NCBI GenBank assembly: GCA_025455505.1 | Contig: JALOMK010000174.1 | Coordinates: forward strand, 1-5,438 | Source of the DNA: Bacteroidales bacterium | Lineage (GTDB): Bacteria; Bacteroidota; Bacteroidia; Bacteroidales; VadinHA17 | DNA length: 5,438 nucleotides | Direction of reading: 5' to 3' | In this document: piece after piece, positions 1 to 4,936 of the stretch | Layout of the letters: every line of letters starts with the position of its first letter | How positions within the stretch are numbered: the stretch's first letter is position 1 | Made by a program: the position numbers and the translations under genes | The notes under the pieces: model-generated | Database searches by the model: none | What the model was told of the DNA's origin: nothing | The model's input: the letters and a program-made list of their open reading frames with translations, nothing else

Positions 1-101
1 TCGGCTGTCTTTTCATCCTGGGCATTGATGGCTGTGGAACAGAGCGCCATAAGGAAAACAGCAAGGATCGTGGTGAGTGTTGAAAATGCTTTTGGTTTCA
101 T
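1..101 (-). CDS. Exported protein of unknown function, N-terminal signal peptide only (runs off the left edge)
   Basis: Only the first 33 codons are in the window. They read as a classical signal peptide: a basic start (MKPK), a hydrophobic core of about 15 residues (roughly residues 9-21, containing ILAVFLMAL), and a probable signal peptidase I site after AINA (residue 27) with mature protein starting QDEK. Cleavage just before Gln is common in Bacteroidota exported proteins. Cys21 lies inside the hydrophobic stretch, but the preceding Met-Ala-Leu is a poor lipobox, so a lipoprotein is less likely. The ATG at 101-99 is preceded by A/T-rich DNA without a Shine-Dalgarno sequence. The mature protein is outside the window, so no function can be given. 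It is separated from comM by 270 bases and probably has its own promoter (inference). Confidence 0.75.
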   Translation of the reverse strand, partial: MKPKAFSTLTTILAVFLMALCSTAINAQDEKTA

Positions 102-371
102 GATCGGATATTGTATTAACAGTTAATAATTCTATTCACCGGGGCCTTCCTCAATAGCAGAAGCAGGCAACAGTCGAGTACAACTATAATGCCAAAGCTT
201 ATATAATATTGATTTTCTGATTATTACAAGCAATGAGACAAACTTGTAATAAAGAATTGTGTTGAATTTATATACACCTGTTGATTTTTAATTGTCGTTA
301 AGCCCGTATTATCAGCGTTTACGCGCCGCTTGTTTATTATTTCAACACCTGTATATTTTTTCATCATTCTA
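102..371. other. A/T-rich intergenic region between comM and the exported-protein gene
   Basis: This 270-base gap holds no open frame I would call a gene. It should contain the 3' end of the comM transcript and the promoter of the exported-protein gene starting at 101. Near comM there are two copies of ACACCTGT (345-352 and 274-281), set in flanks that make the surrounding 14-base blocks an imperfect inverted pair. Close to the downstream start codon is a 7-base inverted repeat (114-128). I looked for the Bacteroidota promoter pattern (TTG, about 20 bases, TAnnTTTG) on the minus strand. I found only weak matches, such as TATAGTTG at 188-181, with no -33 element at the right distance. No hairpin followed by a T-tract is seen after comM. 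Confidence 0.6.
114..128. repeat. Perfect 7-base inverted repeat just upstream of a start codon
   Basis: TATTAAC (114-120) and GTTAATA (122-128) are exact reverse complements around a single base. The element ends 12 bases before the ATG at 101. The one-base centre makes an RNA hairpin unlikely, so a dimeric regulator binding site is the more natural reading. It is A/T-rich and could also arise by chance in such DNA. Confidence 0.35.
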
Positions 372-1910
372 CTACCCTGCCCAACCTTCCCGATCGAGGT
401 TCCTGTAGTTGATTGCCTCGGATAAATGTGCAGCTGTTATGTTTTCGGAGCAATCGAGGTCAGCTATTGTTCTTGCAACTTTCAGTATCCTGTCATAGGC
501 TCGTGCCGAGAGGCCACGTATTTCCATTGCTCTTTTGAGCAGTCTTCCGCCCTGTTCATCGGGCTGGCAGAATTTACGCTGCATTGATGCGCTCATCTGT
601 GAGTTGGAATAGATCCCCTTGTAGCCGCTGAAGCGACGCGACTGAATTTCCCTTGCCCTGGCAACTCTTTCGCGGACAGATTCGGAGCTTTCTGTCGGGC
701 CTTGTCCTGCCAGCTTCTCATAGTTCACGGGCACAACTTCTATATGGATATCTATCCTGTCGAGAAGAGGGCCCGAGAGCCTGTTGAGGTATTTCTGAAC
801 CAATCCCGGGGGGCACATGCATTCCTTTTCGGGGTGGTTATGGAAGCCGCAGGGGCAGGGGTTCATGCTTGAGACAAGCATGAAATTTGCCGGGAAGTTT
901 ACTGTAGTCCTGGCCCTCGACACTGTTATAACCCTGTCTTCAAGGGGCTGCCTCAGAACCTCGAGCACCGATCTCTTGAATTCAGGCAGCTCATCGAGGA
1001 AAAGAACTCCGTTATGTCCCAGGCTGATCTCCCCGGGCTGTGGTACCGACCCTCCGCCTACCAGAGCTACATTTGAGATAGTATGATGAGGTGACCGGAA
1101 GGGCCTGCATGTCATCAGCGATGTGTTTACATCGATTTTGCCTGCGACGGAGTGGATCTTTGTTGTCTCGAGGGCTTCTTCAAGGGTGAGCGGAGGAAGG
1201 ATTGATGCGAGGCGCTTTGCAAGCATTGATTTTCCCGACCCGGGCGGGCCTATCATGAGCAGGTTATGTGAACCGGCTGCGGCAACCTCAAGTGCGCGTT
1301 TTACACTTTCCTGGCCTTTTACATCAGAAAAGTCGGCATCGTACCTGTTCGCGGCCTTCATGAACAGGTCCGCCAGGTCAACTGTCACAGGCTCAAAGTT
1401 CCTCCTCCCGTTGAAAAAATCAACAACGTCTCCCAGGTTCTGCATTCCATGGACTTCAAGGCCCTGCACAACTGCAGCCTCCCTTGAGTTTCCCAAGGGC
1501 ACAATGACTCCCCGGAAACCATTTTCCCTTGCACACAATGCAATCGGCAGTATCCCCTTCACCGGCTTCAGGCTTCCGTCGAGTGAAAGTTCGCCGGCAA
1601 GAACATAATCCTCTAAAAGTTTTCCTGAGATTTTCTCATCGGCTGCAAGTATGCCGACTGCCAGCGAAAGGTCGTATGACGAACCCTCCTTCCTTATGTC
1701 AGCCGGGGCCATGTTTATTACTACCTGTTTGCCTGGCCAGTGAAAATCAAGCGTCCGAAGGGCAGATTCTATCCTCTGCTGGCTCTCCCTGACGGCAATA
1801 TCCGGAAGCCCGACAAGGAAGAAGCGGATTCCCCGCGATACATTGACCTCAATTGTAACAATGACAGCATCAATGCCGTTTACGGCACTTGCAAATGTTT
1901 GTACAAGCAT
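372..1910 (-). CDS. comM: ComM/YifB family Mg-chelatase-like AAA+ ATPase
   Basis: This is a full-length 512-residue ComM (YifB) protein; the family is usually about 500-515 residues. The N-terminal Lon-fold/ChlI-like domain spans about residues 18-165. The AAA+ module follows: Walker A GPPGSGKS at 221-228, the family signature RPFRSPHH at 269-276, Walker B GVLFLDE at 301-307 and LLDRID at 382-387. Two CxC pairs, Cys352/Cys354 and Cys364/Cys366, form the probable zinc site typical of the family. The C-terminal Mg-chelatase helical domain covers about 410-506. In gammaproteobacteria ComM is a hexameric branch-migration helicase that helps integrate DNA taken up by natural transformation; its role in Bacteroidota is less well tested. 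The start matches the family N-terminus (MLVQTFASAVNGIDA). There is no Shine-Dalgarno, only an A-rich AAGAAA before the ATG. It lies 73 bases downstream of the GIN lipoprotein gene, and no functional link to it is apparent. Confidence 0.96.
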   Translation of the reverse strand: MLVQTFASAVNGIDAVIVTIEVNVSRGIRFFLVGLPDIAVRESQQRIESALRTLDFHWPGKQVVINMAPADIRKEGSSYDLSLAVGILAADEKISGKLLEDYVLAGELSLDGSLKPVKGILPIALCARENGFRGVIVPLGNSREAAVVQGLEVHGMQNLGDVVDFFNGRRNFEPVTVDLADLFMKAANRYDADFSDVKGQESVKRALEVAAAGSHNLLMIGPPGSGKSMLAKRLASILPPLTLEEALETTKIHSVAGKIDVNTSLMTCRPFRSPHHTISNVALVGGGSVPQPGEISLGHNGVLFLDELPEFKRSVLEVLRQPLEDRVITVSRARTTVNFPANFMLVSSMNPCPCGFHNHPEKECMCPPGLVQKYLNRLSGPLLDRIDIHIEVVPVNYEKLAGQGPTESSESVRERVARAREIQSRRFSGYKGIYSNSQMSASMQRKFCQPDEQGGRLLKRAMEIRGLSARAYDRILKVARTIADLDCSENITAAHLSEAINYRNLDREGWAG

Positions 1911-1959
1911 TTTCTTAGCACTTCAGGAAACGCAGTACCAAAGTTAGGAAAAAATTTGA

Positions 1960-1983
1960 AGTTGGGAGTGTGGAGTTGGGAGT
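1960..1983. repeat. Short direct repeat AGTTGGGAGT, two copies
   Basis: AGTTGGGAGT occurs at 1960-1969 and again at 1974-1983, a 14-base period, in the 73-base gap between the GIN lipoprotein and comM. The second copy abuts the stop codon of the lipoprotein gene. The unit resembles the simple GTTGGGAGT-type intergenic repeats that I recall from some Bacteroidota genomes. There is no hairpin, so it does not act as an intrinsic terminator by itself. Confidence 0.5.
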
Positions 1984-2766
1984 TTAATTCCTTATAACCC
2001 GGCCCGAACCTGTGATTCTTACCTTTATAAGCGGGTTGCCGCTGTAGTAAATATTGCCGCTGCCCGAAATCAGACCGCTGAGCTCTTCGCTTACAAGAGT
2101 ATAGGCATCTCCGGAGCCTGATATTGTTACTTCTGCCTTGACTGACCTGAACTTGTCAGCGTAAAGATTGCCGCTTCCCGATATCCTTGCGGTGCTTATA
2201 CCGCAAAAACCTTCGACAAGTATGTTGCCCGAACCTGATATCAGCAGCTCCGAGTTTTCGCATTCGGCATCATCGATACTGATCCTGCCGGATCCAGGCA
2301 ATGAAACCGACAGATCCGAGCAGTCAATGCTGTATACCCTTACCTGTCCTGAACCGCTTAGCCTCACCTCAACTTCATCTCCCTCCATCCGGTCTGCCAC
2401 CAGGTTTCCCGAACCGCTCAGGAAAACGCTTTCAAGTTCCGGTCCCGAGACTTCAATAAGCGGCCGCTGGGTGTACCTGAAACTTGCATATTCCGGCTCA
2501 GTACTTATCTCAAGGACTCCTCCGGAAGTTTCAGCAATAATATTATCAAGAATATTCCGGTCGGCTGTAACCCTGATACCAGTAGTATCGGATCTTGTAA
2601 ACACGACATCGAAGGCCGTTGTATTCTGGATCTCATTAAAACTGCCAATCCTTCTTCTTTCAGTTGTGATATTGCCATCGCCGTCGATATATACAAGATT
2701 GTCGATACATGATGTCATCAAAAGCGTTGCAAGTGCAGAAAATAATATCCTGATTACCCTTTTCAT
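1984..2766 (-). CDS. GIN-domain (DUF2807) lipoprotein with SGSG beta-helix repeats
   Basis: A 260-residue exported lipoprotein. Residues 1-20 are a lipoprotein signal peptide (basic MKRVIR, hydrophobic core, LMTSC with Cys20 as the likely lipidated residue). The rest matches the head-GIN/DUF2807 family: an entry segment GSFNEIQNTTAFDVVF at 41-56, then a ladder of SGSG-type turns starting at residues 117, 137, 157 (PGSG), 177, 196, 216, 234 and 252 (TGSG). The 18-20-residue spacing suits a right-handed beta-helix with one turn per repeat. The family is very common in Bacteroidota and is described as a putative adhesin, but its biochemical role is not established. Three cysteines (149, 169, 188) fall at the same place in successive rungs. 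A strong surface-export signal (acidic run right after the Cys) is absent; the sequence is CIDNL. The ATG is preceded by AAATATTTAAACC with no Shine-Dalgarno. It follows the Lgt-like gene after 154 bases. Confidence 0.92.
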   Translation of the reverse strand: MKRVIRILFSALATLLMTSCIDNLVYIDGDGNITTERRRIGSFNEIQNTTAFDVVFTRSDTTGIRVTADRNILDNIIAETSGGVLEISTEPEYASFRYTQRPLIEVSGPELESVFLSGSGNLVADRMEGDEVEVRLSGSGQVRVYSIDCSDLSVSLPGSGRISIDDAECENSELLISGSGNILVEGFCGISTARISGSGNLYADKFRSVKAEVTISGSGDAYTLVSEELSGLISGSGNIYYSGNPLIKVRITGSGRVIRN

Positions 2767-2785
2767 GGTTTAAATATTTGAAAAT

Positions 2786-2805
2786 TCATTGTAAAGACAC
2801 AATGA
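2786..2805. promoter_or_regulatory. 7-base inverted repeat upstream of the GIN lipoprotein start
   Basis: TCATTGT (2786-2792) and ACAATGA (2799-2805) are exact reverse complements with a 6-base spacer, 20-39 bases before the ATG at 2766. It could be a small hairpin in the 5' untranslated leader or a regulator operator. No T-tract follows, so it is not a terminator. Confidence 0.4.
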
Positions 2806-2821
2806 TTGCAGCAATGTTGCA
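2805..2821. promoter_or_regulatory. Overlapping palindromes ATTGCaGCAAT / TGCAGCAATGTTGCA
   Basis: ATTGC-A-GCAAT (2805-2815) is a perfect 11-base palindrome. It overlaps TGCAGCA-A-TGTTGCA (2807-2821), which is symmetric apart from one position. They sit between the 7-base inverted repeat and the 14-base palindrome upstream of the GIN lipoprotein gene. A binding site for a dimeric regulator is possible, but nothing identifies it. Confidence 0.3.
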
Positions 2822-2824
2822 TAT

Positions 2825-2838
2825 AATCGATATCGATT
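2825..2838. promoter_or_regulatory. Perfect 14-base palindrome AATCGATATCGATT
   Basis: The sequence is exactly its own reverse complement over 14 bases with no spacer, and lies 59-72 bases before the ATG of the GIN lipoprotein gene, where an operator or promoter-proximal site would be expected. Having no loop, it is better explained as a DNA-binding site than as an RNA hairpin. No matching regulator gene is in the window. Confidence 0.4.
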
Positions 2839-2920
2839 TTTTAACCTGCTGCCGGAGTTACCCAATCTATGAAGGGTTAAGAAAGATACGGGGAATTCTC
2901 CTGGTTAACCGGACACCCGA

Positions 2921-4750
2921 CTATTTGAACCCGAACCTGTAGCTCAGCCCCAGGTTCAGCCTGGCCGTACGCCCGATTAAGTCTGTGCTCGGCCAGCTAA
3001 AGTAAAAATCATCACCTCCGAAATACAGTTTTGCATAAATGCCTGTCCGTGTGCCAAGCAGGGCCTCTCCTGACAGGAACAGGCAGGAGTATTGTTCCGA
3101 CAGGGCTGCTCCCAACCTGAGTGAATATGCTTCAGCCACACCCAGGCCTGAACCAATGCTTAGCTCGTGCATCAGCACGGGAATTGAAACCGGCCTGTTG
3201 AAGCCGTAGTTGTACTGTATATCAAAAATATCCCTGACACCGACCCTGAGATACGCCTCCGGCATGACAGGCGAATACCTTGTTCCCCTGTCGAAGCTTG
3301 TCTTGTCGACCGGACTGAGCGCCGCCCACCTGATATTGCCGAAATGAGCCCCGACCCCGACTCCATACCATCTGGTATCATACCTTACCGAAGGATTGAC
3401 TCCTATAAGCAAATTATCCTTCTCCCACTGCTTCGAAATGTTTGTCTCCCTGCTGACTCCCCCGTAAAGTACAATTCCCCCGGTTGTCACTGAAGATTCG
3501 TCTTTTTTTACGACTGAGAATCCTCCCCCGGCCATCCTGTACAGATGCCTGTAGTCTTCATGTGTATAAGCGGTACCGCATTGGCCCTCGTGCGGATCGT
3601 ACATCAGCGTAGAATAGAAGTCACCCTCTGAAATGCTGAAATCCACACTCTTGTACGAACCAACCCGTCCATAAAAGTCCTTTACGCTTTCCTTTTTGAC
3701 AGTGTCGGGGGAAAAAGCATGAAAGACAAGAAATAACGGAACTGCCATGGAGGAGGTTGTTGCGAGTCGATACCCGGTGGTTCTCAACGAGGCGAATACA
3801 TAAAAAGCCGTAAGTAAAATCGCCGGAACAAATCTTATATTCAGCGCCAGCATCTCATAGGATGTGAATAAGCCCCGAAATACGAAGATCAGCACTGATA
3901 ATCCGATTACGAGAATGAACGAATTCCTGAGTGGCGGGTCTGCTGACTCTGCCACATAAACCTTTCTTACCGGCCGTGATTCAAGAACAAGCATTGAAAC
4001 GAATGAAGCCGCAGCCGCTGTCAGCAGGGCCAACTGCAGCATGCTTATTCCTGCAATAAGTTTCATTCCTGGTCCTGAACCATCATGGTACCGCAGGAAT
4101 TCAACAAGGAACCTGGCACTCAGGCTGAGGGAAAGGGCAAAAAGCACAGCGCTCCAATCCTTTTTAAATCTGCTGCTTGCCCTCCAGACTATGAATGCTA
4201 TTGAAAAATATATAATCATTTCATATAACTGAACCGGGTGAACCGCCAGGGATAGATCATCGGGGCCGCTTATCAGTCCCTGTGCAAAATGTGAGTAATG
4301 AGCCCCGGTTCCTGCAGGATAGCATATACCCCAGGGCAGGTCAGTCACTTTCCCGAAGCAGCAACCGTTCAGAAGGCAGCCCGCCTTCTGTATCCCAAAT
4401 CCTGCCGGAGTGATCCAGGCATAAAGCACAAGGGACTCCCGTCCGGTCTTCAGGAATTCAGTTGTAAGAAAAAGAGCTGCAAAGCCTGCAGCAAGCCCGC
4501 CAATGGCATGCCGGCCATTGTAATGAATGGCGCTTCCGTCAATAACATTGAACCATTCACCCACAGGAACCGTGCAAAGTCGTGAACCTGCAATCGTGAA
4601 GAATGAAGCTGAGATCAACAGCAGCAGGACGGGAAGGAGCGGTATCCTTTTCCTGAGGCTGAAAACCACGATAAGGACAAATGTCACTGCAAAGGAGAGC
4701 ACATAAAAAAATGCAAACCACATTCCCGGATCGGCAACTTCAATTTTCAT
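2921..4750 (-). CDS. Divergent Lgt-like membrane protein fused to a C-terminal beta-barrel-like region
   Basis: From the chosen ATG the protein has 609 residues, about twice a normal Lgt. Residues 1-255 resemble prolipoprotein diacylglyceryl transferase: WFAFFYVLSF at 11-20, GG-L at 84-86, GCLLNGCCFG at 124-133, PWGICYP, HPVQLYE at 171-177 and RFLVEFLR at 213-220. True Lgt moves diacylglycerol from phosphatidylglycerol to the lipobox Cys. Here positions matching E. coli Tyr26, His103, Arg143, Asn146 and Glu151 appear as Phe12, Ile83, Lys122, Cys125 and Cys130, while Arg239 and Glu243 are kept (Arg213, Glu217), so activity is doubtful. About seven core membrane segments are followed by three more near 276-292, 305-322 and 331-346. 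Residues about 400-609 are soluble, rich in Gly/Tyr/Phe and alternating strands, and end LGLSYRFGFK like an outer-membrane barrel. The frame is also open up to a TTG at 4846, which would add 32 residues. The ATG was preferred because TTG starts are rare and the family similarity begins near residue 11. Confidence 0.8.
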   Translation of the reverse strand: MKIEVADPGMWFAFFYVLSFAVTFVLIVVFSLRKRIPLLPVLLLLISASFFTIAGSRLCTVPVGEWFNVIDGSAIHYNGRHAIGGLAAGFAALFLTTEFLKTGRESLVLYAWITPAGFGIQKAGCLLNGCCFGKVTDLPWGICYPAGTGAHYSHFAQGLISGPDDLSLAVHPVQLYEMIIYFSIAFIVWRASSRFKKDWSAVLFALSLSLSARFLVEFLRYHDGSGPGMKLIAGISMLQLALLTAAAASFVSMLVLESRPVRKVYVAESADPPLRNSFILVIGLSVLIFVFRGLFTSYEMLALNIRFVPAILLTAFYVFASLRTTGYRLATTSSMAVPLFLVFHAFSPDTVKKESVKDFYGRVGSYKSVDFSISEGDFYSTLMYDPHEGQCGTAYTHEDYRHLYRMAGGGFSVVKKDESSVTTGGIVLYGGVSRETNISKQWEKDNLLIGVNPSVRYDTRWYGVGVGAHFGNIRWAALSPVDKTSFDRGTRYSPVMPEAYLRVGVRDIFDIQYNYGFNRPVSIPVLMHELSIGSGLGVAEAYSLRLGAALSEQYSCLFLSGEALLGTRTGIYAKLYFGGDDFYFSWPSTDLIGRTARLNLGLSYRFGFK

Positions 4751-4860
4751 GGGAGCATGAATAAGTTGATCAAAGTGCAGAATGGCTGGCAAGGTATCAG
4801 GACAAAGAACCAATGCAAAGTTACTCCAGGAAGGAGTCGATGTCAATAAAATCTTGGCTG

Positions 4861-4898
4861 ACCCGCGACTGGTTAACGGAAATATGAATTTCGCGGGT
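4861..4898. repeat. 8-base inverted repeat between the plug gene and the Lgt-like gene
   Basis: ACCCGCGA (4861-4868) and TCGCGGGT (4891-4898) are exact reverse complements separated by 22 bases. The pair lies 39 bases past the stop of the TonB-plug gene and more than 100 bases before the ATG of the Lgt-like gene. As RNA it would form a GC-rich 8-bp stem. On the minus strand the nearest T-run (TTTTATT) begins 9 bases beyond the stem, which is too far for a classical intrinsic terminator. It may attenuate, protect the upstream message end, or bind a protein. Confidence 0.4.
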
Positions 4899-4936
4899 GT
4901 CTGGTATATTTCCTGAAACCCGGCAGACTGAAATCC

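Noticed and set aside
1..101. Reading the left-edge protein as a lipoprotein through Cys21.
   Set aside because: The residues before the Cys (Met-Ala-Leu) do not make an acceptable lipobox, and a good signal peptidase I site follows at AINA.
817..1608. Plus-strand open frames opposite comM (for example 817-1086 and 1123-1608).
   Set aside because: They lie antisense inside a clear comM gene, have low-complexity Ser/Pro/Arg composition and no family resemblance.
2168..2773. 201-residue plus-strand open frame opposite the GIN lipoprotein gene.
   Set aside because: It is a mirror of the SGSG repeats (repeating PEP/PDI-type residues) and has no signal of its own.
2841..2880. TTAACC...GGTTAA pair after the Lgt-like gene as a terminator.
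   Set aside because: Only six mainly A/T pairs with a 28-base loop, and on the transcribed strand an A-run rather than a T-run follows.
2881..2888. TATCTTTC on the minus strand as a Bacteroidota -7 element for the GIN lipoprotein gene.
   Set aside because: One mismatch to TAnnTTTG and no TTG element at the expected distance upstream.
4751..4846. Upstream TTG start for the Lgt-like gene, adding 32 residues.
   Set aside because: TTG starts are rare, no ribosome site supports it, and Lgt similarity begins after the ATG at 4750. The segment does contain an LPAILHF that faintly recalls the Lgt N-terminus, so it is not excluded.
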